A DNA stretch of 22,109 nt from Treponema sp. (GTDB lineage: Bacteria; Spirochaetota; Spirochaetia; Treponematales; Breznakiellaceae): NCBI GenBank assembly GCA_031268245.1, contig JAIRXN010000162.1, positions 1 through 22,109 of the forward strand, written 5' to 3'. Each line of letters starts with the position of its first letter. Position 1 is the stretch's first letter. Of the stretch, positions 1 through 6,420 are shown piece by piece. The notes beneath the pieces were generated by a model. It ran no database searches. It saw nothing but the letters and a program-made list of their open reading frames with translations, and was not told the DNA's origin. A program made the position numbers and the translations under genes.

Positions 1-92
1 ATTAAACGAAAGGGTCATGGGTCTGTTTACGTTACGGGCCTATTGATGCTTGCCCCCAAAACCCGAGCCGGAAAAATGAGTGAACAAAAAAA

Positions 93-110
93 GCCCGGCC
101 TAAACCGGGC
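93..110 (-). terminator. Intrinsic terminator of the leftward sugar-transport operon
   Basis: Read on the minus strand, a 6-bp GC stem (GCCCGG/CCGGGC) with a 6-base loop is followed directly by seven T residues (minus-strand bases opposite 86-92). It lies 14 bases beyond the stop codon of the binding-protein gene, the expected place for the end of that operon. On the plus strand the same stem is followed by A then TTTTT, so it may also stop transcription arriving from the left. Bases 1-92 hold no gene I can support. Confidence 0.85.
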
Positions 111-124
111 ATTTTTAGCGGATT

Positions 125-1093
125 TTAGTTCCAGAGCGACCGGTCGGCCAGTTCCTGTTTGTAGGTGGTAAGATTTTGCTGTGTAACAGGAATAGTACCG
201 GTATCGTTAACCACAGCCGCCGGTTTGCCGCCGGTTTTAATGTATTCCACCAGCCATTGAACCGGCTGATAGCCCATACGGGTATAGTTTTCGGTAAGGG
301 TCGCGTAAATCGTACCCTTTTTGATGTAGTCGAGGGTGTCTTCCATATCACTGATGCCGACGATACAGACTCCCTGGAGTCCCCTTTCCTCGACTACTTT
401 TGCTGCGGCGGAACCGCCATCGGCCACGATGTTCAGTACAACGTTGACGTTAGGATAAGTGGTAAAAATCTCCTGATATTTCTGCACTTCACCGGCAAGG
501 TCGTTGGAACCCGCTACGGTCGTTACCCATTCGTAGGGACCCGCGGCTTTGAAAGCCGCTTCCGCCGCCTGCAGCATTTCGCGGGCCGAGGCCTGGGTCA
601 GGTCGGCTACCATCGCTGCGATAACCGGCTTGCGCCCGTTAAGGTACTTAAGCGCCGTCGCTGCCTGGGTTTCACCGAAGTTCTTGTTTCCCAGGCCCAG
701 ATACGCCAGCCGGTCTACCAGCGGATCATCGGAATTCATCAGTACCACGGGAATTCCCGCATCGGTAGCCCGCTTGAGCGCGGGGCGCATCGCCTCCGGG
801 TTCAGCGGCATGGTGATAATACCCGAAACCTTTGACGCGATCGCCAGGTCGATCTGTTTGATCATCTCGTCAATGTTGATACCGGCAGGCCCTACCCAGG
901 CGCCTTTAACGCCAAGGTCTTTACAGGCTTGTTCAAACGCTATCTTCGAGTCAAGCCAAACCGGATGCGCAATCAGCGGTGTAACAAACCAGATTTCGAT
1001 CTCACCGCTTTTTTTCGCGCTTTGACTTCCGCCCGCGCTTACCGCAGCGGCGCAGATCATGACCAATAAAACAGCCAACAATACTTTCTTCAT
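125..1093 (-). CDS. Periplasmic sugar-binding protein of a ribose/xylose-type ABC importer (first system)
   Basis: A 322-residue type-I periplasmic binding protein (Peripla_BP_4 / RbsB-like class) that should capture a sugar or sugar-like ligand and deliver it to the permease at 2701-3681. Residues 1-20 form a signal peptide with a Lys-Lys start, a hydrophobic core and an AVSA junction before GGSQ. The Cys at residue 14 does not sit in a plausible lipobox, so signal peptidase I cleavage to a soluble periplasmic protein is likely. The mature part shows the family pattern: an IDLAIASKVSGIITMP segment, an AGIPVVLMNSDDP segment near residues 112-125, and repeated alpha/beta units. The ATG start has an AAGGAG ribosome site (1101-1106) 7 bases upstream. 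It is the last gene of the leftward operon, 63 bases after the ATPase gene. The ligand cannot be read from sequence. The protein differs widely from the second binding protein at 5293. Confidence 0.9.
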   Translation of the reverse strand: MKKVLLAVLLVMICAAAVSAGGSQSAKKSGEIEIWFVTPLIAHPVWLDSKIAFEQACKDLGVKGAWVGPAGINIDEMIKQIDLAIASKVSGIITMPLNPEAMRPALKRATDAGIPVVLMNSDDPLVDRLAYLGLGNKNFGETQAATALKYLNGRKPVIAAMVADLTQASAREMLQAAEAAFKAAGPYEWVTTVAGSNDLAGEVQKYQEIFTTYPNVNVVLNIVADGGSAAAKVVEERGLQGVCIVGISDMEDTLDYIKKGTIYATLTENYTRMGYQPVQWLVEYIKTGGKPAAVVNDTGTIPVTQQNLTTYKQELADRSLWN

Positions 1094-1156
1094 AGTATAT
1101 CTCCTTGTATCTTTGTTTTAGCGGACAAACCGCCTGATACCATTGTTATGGCAACG

Positions 1157-2698
1157 CTAATTATCATTGCCTGCGTTATCCAGATTTGATGCATAATGCA
1201 AAATACGGCCTTCGTCCGCTTCGGATCGGCCAAGCTCTTTTACGATGCGGCCTTTGCTCAAAACCAGAAAGCGGTCGCAAATGCCGAGCAGTTCGGGCAG
1301 TTCAGATGAAATGACCACTATGGCCATTCCCTGGGCCGCCAGTTCTCCAATCATCTTGTAAATCTCAGCCTTGGTACCAACGTCAATACCGCGGGTCGGT
1401 TCATCAAGGAAAAGGATTTCCATATTGGTTAAAAGCCATTTTCCTATCAATACCTTCTGCTGATTGCCCCCCGAGAGACTCATAATGCCGGTATTAAGCC
1501 CCGGCGCTTTTATCCGGAGTTGATTGAACATGCCGCCTGTTAGACTGAGTTCTTTTTTCCGGTCGATAAACAGAGTACGTACCAGGCTTTTCAAAATCGT
1601 GAGCGCCATATTCTCGCGTATGTTAAGGGAGTGGATATATCCGTCGGTTTTCCGGTCTTCGGTAAGAAAACCGATACCGAGTTTTTTCGCGTCCGAGGGC
1701 TGCCCTATGACCGCCTTTTTTCCGTTTATATAAACGCTTCCCGCAAGCAGCGGCTTCGCGCCGAAAATCGCCGAGAGGAGTTCGCTCCGTCCCGAACCGA
1801 CCAGCCCCGCAAGGCCGAGAACTTCGCCTTTACGCAGGTCGAAGCTGACATCCTCAATAATGTTTTTTCCGTAGGCATAGGGATGAGCAACCTTGGCCCC
1901 CTCTACCCTCAACACCCCGCCTCCAATCCGCTTGGGAGGCCGTTCATAAACCGTATCTATACGTCTTCCTACAATATCCTCAATAATCTTAGCGGCGTTG
2001 AAATCATCGCGTTCGTATTCCGAAACCATCTGCCCGTCCCGCAGAATTACGCAGCGATCGCAGAGATTTAAAATTTCGTCCAGCTTGTGGGAAATGTAAA
2101 AACAGGAAATTCCCCGCTCTTTAAGGCCCCGGAGAATTTCCACCAGCAGTGCCGTTTCGCGCTCTGTAAGACAGCTTGTCGGCTCATCAAGGATCAGTAT
2201 GTTCGGATTTTTTACCAGAGCGCGGGCAATACATACGAGTTGCTGCATACTCGCGTTAAGGTAACGAACATTTATGGTAACATCGAGGTTCGTAACGGCC
2301 AGCTTCGCCATTTCGTCCCTGGCCAACACTTTCGCCCTGTTCCAATCGTTCATCCCAAGGGCGTTTTTCGGCATGTGTCCGATAAAAATGTTCTCGGCGA
2401 CGCTTAAATCCAGCATCAGGTTCTTTTCCTGGTATATCATGCCGATACCGGCCTTTTCAGCGGCGGCGTTGTCCCGGAATACAAGCGGCGTTCCGTTCCG
2501 GTCAAGGATTTCCCCGCTGTACGAACCGTGGGGATAACTGCCGCTGAGTATTTTCATCAGGGTACTTTTACCCGCACCGTTTTCGCCGAGGATGGCAAGT
2601 ATCTCCCGGGGACGCAGATCAAAACTTACATCGGAAAGCGCCACGGTTCCCGGAAATTTCTTGGTGATATGACGAATAGTCAAACAGGACTTTTCCAT
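1157..2698 (-). CDS. Double ATP-binding subunit of the first sugar ABC importer (RbsA/XylG type)
   Basis: A 513-residue protein with two fused ABC domains that powers sugar import at the inner face of the membrane. The first half has Walker A GENGAGKS, a GSYPHGSYSGEI segment typical of the XylG/GguA branch, Walker B ILILDEPT, the H-loop YISHK, and a degenerate signature LNASMQQ. The second half has the degenerate Walker A GLVGSGRS (Arg in place of Lys), an intact signature LSGGNQQK, Walker B ILFLDEPT and a Ser in place of the H-loop His. This asymmetry is usual for the family, in which the competent site pairs the first Walker A with the second signature. An in-frame TTG lies at 2704, but the ATG at 2698 is 10 bases from a GGAG site whereas the TTG is only 4 away, so I chose the ATG. 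It begins 2 bases after the permease stop, implying coupled translation. Confidence 0.93.
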   Translation of the reverse strand: MEKSCLTIRHITKKFPGTVALSDVSFDLRPREILAILGENGAGKSTLMKILSGSYPHGSYSGEILDRNGTPLVFRDNAAAEKAGIGMIYQEKNLMLDLSVAENIFIGHMPKNALGMNDWNRAKVLARDEMAKLAVTNLDVTINVRYLNASMQQLVCIARALVKNPNILILDEPTSCLTERETALLVEILRGLKERGISCFYISHKLDEILNLCDRCVILRDGQMVSEYERDDFNAAKIIEDIVGRRIDTVYERPPKRIGGGVLRVEGAKVAHPYAYGKNIIEDVSFDLRKGEVLGLAGLVGSGRSELLSAIFGAKPLLAGSVYINGKKAVIGQPSDAKKLGIGFLTEDRKTDGYIHSLNIRENMALTILKSLVRTLFIDRKKELSLTGGMFNQLRIKAPGLNTGIMSLSGGNQQKVLIGKWLLTNMEILFLDEPTRGIDVGTKAEIYKMIGELAAQGMAIVVISSELPELLGICDRFLVLSKGRIVKELGRSEADEGRILHYASNLDNAGNDN

Positions 2699-2700
2699 GA

Positions 2701-3681
2701 TCAACTGGCTCCGATGCCGCTTCTCATCAGCGTTGTCCTCCGGTACTGATCGATGATGACGGCGACCAGAAGGATGATGCCGATAGCCATGTTCTGCCAG
2801 TACACGTTGATCCGCATAATGGTAAGGGAATTCCCCATTATTTGCATGAATATTGCACCCAGCGCCGAACCGACGATGGAACCCACACCCCCGAAGGCGC
2901 TGGTCCCGCCGATGACGGCGGCGGCGATAACGGTAAGTTCGTAGCCGGTCCCGGCATTGGGCTGGCCGGAAGCCAGCCGTGCCGTCATTAGCACACCGGT
3001 AAGCCCTGCGAGAGCGCCGGTGAGTATATACACCGAAAAGGCAATCCTGCGTACATTAACACCCGAAATACGCGCCGCCTCCTGGTTGCCCCCGACGGCG
3101 TAGACATTTCTTCCAAAGATGGTGTATTTCATCACAATAAAGGCAATGAAGGCGATAAGGGCCGCGATGATCACCACATTGGGAACGCTCCAGAACCAGT
3201 TCTTTTGTTCCAGATTCTGAAACGCCTGGGGGAGCGGATAAATCGGCACCCCTTTGGTAAGTCCCATACAGACGCCCCTGGCGACATACTGGGTTCCCAG
3301 GGTAACCATCAGCGAGGAAATACCCATTTTTACGATGATGAAGGCGTTTACCAGCCCCACAAAGGCGCCCGAAGCCACACCCGCCAGTATGGCGATTATA
3401 ATCGGGAAGCCCGCTGCCAGGGCCATGGAACAGACAATACCGCCCAGGCCAAGGACCGAGCCGACAGAGAGATCCAAACCGCCGGCGATAAGAACCATGG
3501 TCATGCCGACAGTAGTGATAAGCGTAAAGCCCGAAGCACGCAAAACGTCAAAGATATTCGCCGGGGAAATAAACACCTGGTTCCGGGCGGTTACCACAAT
3601 AATGAACAGAACGGTAAGGATAAGGACGCCGCTTTCCTGCATTATAAAAAACCGCTTTACCCGGTTCCTGACTTTTCCCAC
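2701..3681 (-). CDS. Permease of the first sugar ABC importer (RbsC type, BPD_transp_2)
   Basis: A 326-residue polytopic membrane protein that forms the translocation channel for the sugar. It has about eight to ten hydrophobic segments and the family's landmark IAGGLDLSVGS motif (residues about 66-76), the GRNVYAVGGNQEAARISG loop that contacts the ATPase, and the late AAAVIGGTSAFGG segment. The start is a GTG with AAGGAG (3689-3694) 7 bases upstream; an internal ATG at residue 14 has no comparable site. It is the first gene of the leftward operon, about 45 bases from the inferred transcription start, and its stop lies 2 bases before the ATPase ATG. The order permease, ATPase, binding protein is the reverse of the rightward operon, where the binding protein comes first. 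Confidence 0.93.
   Translation of the reverse strand: MGKVRNRVKRFFIMQESGVLILTVLFIIVVTARNQVFISPANIFDVLRASGFTLITTVGMTMVLIAGGLDLSVGSVLGLGGIVCSMALAAGFPIIIAILAGVASGAFVGLVNAFIIVKMGISSLMVTLGTQYVARGVCMGLTKGVPIYPLPQAFQNLEQKNWFWSVPNVVIIAALIAFIAFIVMKYTIFGRNVYAVGGNQEAARISGVNVRRIAFSVYILTGALAGLTGVLMTARLASGQPNAGTGYELTVIAAAVIGGTSAFGGVGSIVGSALGAIFMQIMGNSLTIMRINVYWQNMAIGIILLVAVIIDQYRRTTLMRSGIGAS
2709..2712 (-). promoter_or_regulatory. Ribosome binding site deciding the start of the first ATPase
   Basis: GGAG on the minus strand lies inside the end of the permease gene, 10 bases before the ATG at 2698 and only 4 bases before an alternative TTG at 2704. The spacing favours the ATG. Confidence 0.55.
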
Positions 3682-3732
3682 GGTTTTACTCCTTTCTATC
3701 TATACAAATGTTCCGGTACACAACGTTAGATG

Positions 3733-3761
3733 ATTATACACGGGCAGATAAAAAAAAGCAA
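3733..3761 (-). promoter_or_regulatory. Sigma70-type promoter of the leftward operon
   Basis: On the minus strand a perfect -10 box TATAAT (3733-3738) is separated by 17 bases from a -35 box TTGCTT (3756-3761). Transcription should begin near 3725, giving a leader of about 45 bases with the AAGGAG site before the permease GTG. The spacer contains a run of eight T residues that begins inside the -35 box. Confidence 0.75.
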
Positions 3762-3771
3762 GAACTTTTTT

Positions 3772-3811
3772 CTAAAATAGTATAAAGTTATATATAGTTA
3801 ACACTATTTAG
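3772..3811. promoter_or_regulatory. AT-rich interrupted dyad between the divergent promoters, candidate operator
   Basis: CTAAAATAGT (3772-3781) and ACTATTTAG (3803-3811) are inverted copies of each other apart from one extra A, about 40 bases end to end. The site lies 10 bases upstream of the leftward -35 box and 22 bases upstream of the rightward -35 box, where one regulator could act on both operons. AT-rich inverted repeats are known operators of NagC/Mlc/XylR (ROK) repressors, and a ROK gene lies in the rightward operon; the link is inference. Confidence 0.4.
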
Positions 3812-3826
3812 GAGAAATAAGGGAAA

Positions 3827-3856
3827 ATTTTGCTTGACATCCGGTTTATTTTGCTT
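3827..3856 (+). repeat. Direct repeat of ATTTTGCTT, 21 bases apart, over the rightward promoter
   Basis: Identical 9-base copies lie at 3827-3835 and 3848-3856. The first overlaps the -35 box and the second fills the end of the -35/-10 spacer. The 21-base period is two turns of the helix, which places both copies on one face of the DNA. The same TTGCTT core forms the -35 box of the leftward promoter on the other strand (3756-3761). Confidence 0.45.
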
Positions 3857-3862
3857 TACCAT
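3834..3862 (+). promoter_or_regulatory. Sigma70-type promoter of the rightward operon
   Basis: A perfect -35 box TTGACA (3834-3839) and a -10 box TACCAT (3857-3862) are separated by exactly 17 bases. Transcription should begin near 3869-3870, giving a leader of about 77 bases before the dehydrogenase ATG at 3947. The -10 box is imperfect, consistent with a regulated promoter. Confidence 0.7.
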
Positions 3863-3909
3863 GCATTATCATGAATATACTTATTACATAAAACGTCAAA
3901 AGTAAGAAT

Positions 3910-3926
3910 GAAGCGGAATCCGCTTC
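3910..3926. promoter_or_regulatory. Perfect 17-base palindrome in the leader of the rightward operon
   Basis: GAAGCGGA-A-TCCGCTTC is a perfect inverted repeat with 8-bp arms around one central A. It lies about 40 bases after the inferred transcription start and 10 bases before the GGAG ribosome site. As DNA it fits a roadblock operator for a dimeric repressor. As RNA it could form a small hairpin. Which of these applies is not decidable here. Confidence 0.45.
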
Positions 3927-3935
3927 GATTGATAT

Positions 3936-3939
3936 GGAG
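3936..3939 (+). promoter_or_regulatory. Ribosome binding site deciding the dehydrogenase start
   Basis: GGAG lies 7 bases before the ATG at 3947. The earlier in-frame ATG at 3908 has no such site and would add 13 residues ahead of the nucleotide-binding fold, so the shorter protein is preferred. Confidence 0.7.
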
Positions 3940-3946
3940 TAAAGAA

Positions 3947-5221
3947 ATGTCCAAAATTAAGGTTATAGCCATTGGCGCCGGCGACCGGGGTACCAACGCC
4001 TATGCCCCCTATTCGCTGCAAAACCCCGGTGAACTTGAGTTTGCCGCCGTGGTGGAACCCCGTCAAAGCCGAAGGGAAAATTTCGCCAAAATGTACGGGG
4101 TTCCGGCGGAAAACTGTTACGCCTCGGCGGATGAATTCTGGGCAAAGCCGGTTAAGGCCGATGCCGCCATCATCTGTACCTCCGACAAGGAGCATTACGA
4201 ACCGGCAAAAGCCGCTCTGGAACGGGGCCATCATGTCCTGTTGGAAAAGCCCCTCTCCACCAACCCTGCCCGCTGTATCGCCCTGCGTGAAATCGCCGAA
4301 AAGAACAACCGGGTCCTTATGACCTGCTATGTACTCCGTTATACGGCGTTTTACCAGCGTATTTACGAGATGATAGAGTCCGGCAAAATAGGCCGCCTTA
4401 TTTCCATTCAACAGCACGAAAATATCGGCCACGCACATTTTTCACACAGTTATGTCCGGGGTAACTGGCACAATACGGCCTCTTCCTGTCCGATGATCCT
4501 GTCAAAGTCCTGCCACGACCTGGACATCTTCTTCTGGTTTGCCGCAAGCCCCTGTAAGTCGGTTCAGTCCTTCGGGACTCTCAATTACTTCAGAAAAGAA
4601 AATGCCCCTACAGGGGCGACGTCCCGCTGTACCGGCGGCTGCCCCGCCAGGGAAAGCTGTACCTACTACGCGCCGGCCCTATACGCTAGGGAAAACGCCG
4701 GTTTTTCATCATCAATAGTCGCCGATGGCGGGGATTGGACGGCCCGTATAGAAGCCTTCAAAACCGGACCATACGGCAAGTGCGTGTTTCTCAACGACAA
4801 CGATGCCTGTGACAATCAGGTGGTAAACATCCTTTTTGAAAACGGCGTTACCGTCTCCTTCATCATCAACGGCCTTACCTACGAGTGTAACCGGAACATC
4901 CGCATCTATGGTACGGAAGGCGAAATCCGCGGCGACCTTTTGCGGAATACCCTGGATGTGTATCTCCTGAAAAGCGGAACCGTCGAGCATATCGAACTGC
5001 ACAGCCGTATGGACCGTCACGGCGGCGGGGATTGGGGTATTGCCCATGACTTTGTTGAAGTGATTAACGGCCGGGGACAAAAGCTTACATCGGTGCAGAA
5101 TTCCCTGGAAAGCCACATGATGGCCTTCGCCGCCGAGGAATCCCGCAAGACCGGGAAGGTCATTGAGTTGCAGGACTACATGGACCGTCTCAAGGCCGCA
5201 GGCGATTTAAGCTCCGAATGA
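3947..5221 (+). CDS. Gfo/Idh/MocA-family NAD(P)-dependent oxidoreductase
   Basis: A 424-residue cytoplasmic dehydrogenase that should oxidise or reduce a hydroxyl/keto group on a sugar, cyclitol or related compound. The N-terminal Rossmann fold opens with VIAIGAGDRG (residues 6-15), a GxGxxG-type dinucleotide loop. EKP at residues 100-102 supplies the family's conserved lysine, and HD at residues 190-191 in KSCHDLD matches the catalytic pair seen in inositol dehydrogenase-like members. Residues 228-238 carry a Cys cluster (C228, C232, C238), found in a subset of the family whose function I do not know. It is longer than the usual 330-390 residues. It is the first gene of the rightward operon, 71 bases before the binding protein. 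The substrate is probably the imported ligand of one of the two transporters, by context only. Confidence 0.9.
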   Translation: MSKIKVIAIGAGDRGTNAYAPYSLQNPGELEFAAVVEPRQSRRENFAKMYGVPAENCYASADEFWAKPVKADAAIICTSDKEHYEPAKAALERGHHVLLEKPLSTNPARCIALREIAEKNNRVLMTCYVLRYTAFYQRIYEMIESGKIGRLISIQQHENIGHAHFSHSYVRGNWHNTASSCPMILSKSCHDLDIFFWFAASPCKSVQSFGTLNYFRKENAPTGATSRCTGGCPARESCTYYAPALYARENAGFSSSIVADGGDWTARIEAFKTGPYGKCVFLNDNDACDNQVVNILFENGVTVSFIINGLTYECNRNIRIYGTEGEIRGDLLRNTLDVYLLKSGTVEHIELHSRMDRHGGGDWGIAHDFVEVINGRGQKLTSVQNSLESHMMAFAAEESRKTGKVIELQDYMDRLKAAGDLSSE

Positions 5222-5249
5222 ACGGAATGGCTTGTTTAGTAGTGGCAAG

Positions 5250-5265
5250 CGGCTCGTTTGAGCCG
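5250..5265 (+). other. Intercistronic hairpin before the second binding-protein gene
   Basis: CGGCTC and GAGCCG form a 6-bp GC-rich stem with a GTTT loop, 12 bases before the GGAGG site of the next gene. No T-run follows, so it is not a classical terminator. It could shield the 5' end of a processed binding-protein message, or attenuate. Confidence 0.45.
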
Positions 5266-5292
5266 TAAAAATAACCTGGAGGAGTGAATATT

Positions 5293-6267
5293 ATGAAGAA
5301 AGGAATTCTGACACTGCTGTGCGTACTCATGATCGGTTTGCCTGTTTTTGCCAGAGGCAGCAGGCAAAAAACTCAGAGCGGCCCCGCCTATGGCTACATC
5401 ACCCAGAGCCTTGAGTTCGACTGGTGCAAGTCTTCGGCCGACGCTTTTCAGTACGCTGCCCAACAAAAGGGCGTAAGGGCGATCGTTATGGATCCCCAGA
5501 ACGACCTGGAAAAAGCGATGAGCCAGTTTGAGGATCTTGTCAACCAGGGCGTAGACGGTATTTCCATTTACACCCTGACGCCGGAGCTTGACAAGCAGAT
5601 GGCGGACCGGGCGCGTGCGGCGGGTATCCCCGTGGTGTTCGAAAACAGCAAGCCTTCGCCCGACACCGACTACATTGCCTGTGTCGCCTGCGAATACGCG
5701 GACATCGGTTACGCCGCAATGAAGTACATCAGCGAAAAATACCCCGGCGCGAAAATTTTCTATTGCCAGGGGTCGCCGGGAATGGGTGTTCTGGAAGAGT
5801 ACATGATCGGCGTAGAGAAGGGCCTTAAGGATTTCAAAAATATCAGCATTGTTGAGCAGCAGCCCACCGACTGGGGCGCCGAACAGGCCCTTAACGTTAC
5901 GCAGAATGTCATCCAGTCGGGCAAACAGTTCGATGTGGTGTTCGCCAACAACGAGCAGATGGCTACCGGTGTACTTGTCGCGCTGAAAGATGCGGGTCTT
6001 GCGGGTAAAGTCAAAGTCATCGCCACCGGCGGCAGCCCCCAGGGTCTTGAGGCGATCCAAAAAGGAGAGCTTGATGCAACGATGAGCGCCCCGGTTTGTA
6101 TTCAGGGTGTTACCACGTTCAAGAACCTGTGGATGGCGGTAAATGGCCGAAAGCCTGAAAAATTCACCCCGCTGCCGATCCTCCCGATTGACAAATCAAA
6201 CCTCGGCGACGCTATCCTCTGGACCAGCTACGACAAGGCGTTTGATTATATCGGCGGAATAAACTAG
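5293..6267 (+). CDS. Periplasmic sugar-binding protein of the second ABC importer
   Basis: A 324-residue type-I periplasmic binding protein (Peripla_BP_4 / RbsB-like class). Residues 1-20 form a signal peptide (Lys-Lys start, hydrophobic core, PVFA junction before RGSRQ). The Cys at residue 10 lies within the core and not in a lipobox, so a soluble periplasmic protein is expected. Family landmarks include SQFEDLVNQGVDGISIYTLTP, AARAAGIPVVF-like AAGIPVVFENS, and NNEQMATGVLVALKDAG in the second lobe. The ATG at 5293 is preceded by GGAGGAG with 8-10 bases of spacing; an in-frame GTG at 5284 overlaps that site and is rejected. The gene is bracketed by hairpins at 5250-5265 and 6356-6392, a layout that often raises binding-protein levels over the membrane subunits. 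It shares little beyond the fold with the binding protein at 125-1093, so a different ligand is likely. Confidence 0.9.
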   Translation: MKKGILTLLCVLMIGLPVFARGSRQKTQSGPAYGYITQSLEFDWCKSSADAFQYAAQQKGVRAIVMDPQNDLEKAMSQFEDLVNQGVDGISIYTLTPELDKQMADRARAAGIPVVFENSKPSPDTDYIACVACEYADIGYAAMKYISEKYPGAKIFYCQGSPGMGVLEEYMIGVEKGLKDFKNISIVEQQPTDWGAEQALNVTQNVIQSGKQFDVVFANNEQMATGVLVALKDAGLAGKVKVIATGGSPQGLEAIQKGELDATMSAPVCIQGVTTFKNLWMAVNGRKPEKFTPLPILPIDKSNLGDAILWTSYDKAFDYIGGIN

Positions 6268-6355
6268 ATTGTTGAAAAAATTGTAAAGCTTCAGTTTTGC
6301 AATTTTAACTGCTTAAAAACGCATGTTTTGCAGGCCGTAGGCCGAGAAACTGCAA

Positions 6356-6392
6356 GAGCTTCTGCAAAACCGGCCGGGCTTTGCAGAAGCTC
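6356..6392 (+). other. Strong intercistronic hairpin after the second binding-protein gene
   Basis: A perfect 13-bp stem pairs 6356-6368 (GAGCTTCTGCAAA) with 6380-6392, enclosing an 11-base loop that itself contains the palindrome CCGGCCGG. It lies in the 153-base gap between the binding-protein stop and the ATPase ATG, ending 28 bases before that ATG. No T-run follows, so full termination is unlikely; a barrier to 3' exonucleases or partial attenuation fits. A weaker dyad (AAGC..CAGTT / AACTGCTT) lies upstream at 6286-6314, and TTTTGCA-type words recur through the gap. Confidence 0.65.
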
Positions 6393-6420
6393 AATCTTCA
6401 GGATGCCGGCGACAGGAAGC

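Noticed and set aside
1..92. Possible end of a gene entering from the left edge
   Set aside because: One plus-strand frame is open from base 1, but it reads through the terminator region and resembles nothing I know; too short to support.
176..835. Plus-strand open frame of 219 codons opposite the first binding-protein gene
   Set aside because: Composition is that of a reverse-complement shadow, with no known motif and no promoter.
1121..1133. Small GCGG/CCGC hairpin between the first ATPase and binding-protein genes
   Set aside because: Only four base pairs; too weak to call a regulatory element.
3896..4438. Minus-strand open frame of 180 codons inside the dehydrogenase gene
   Set aside because: It is antisense to the nucleotide-binding domain and would start within a coding region without a ribosome site.
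5236..6060. Minus-strand open frame of 274 codons opposite the second binding-protein gene
   Set aside because: It is a shadow of a well-supported gene; the translation has no recognisable domain and no ribosome site.
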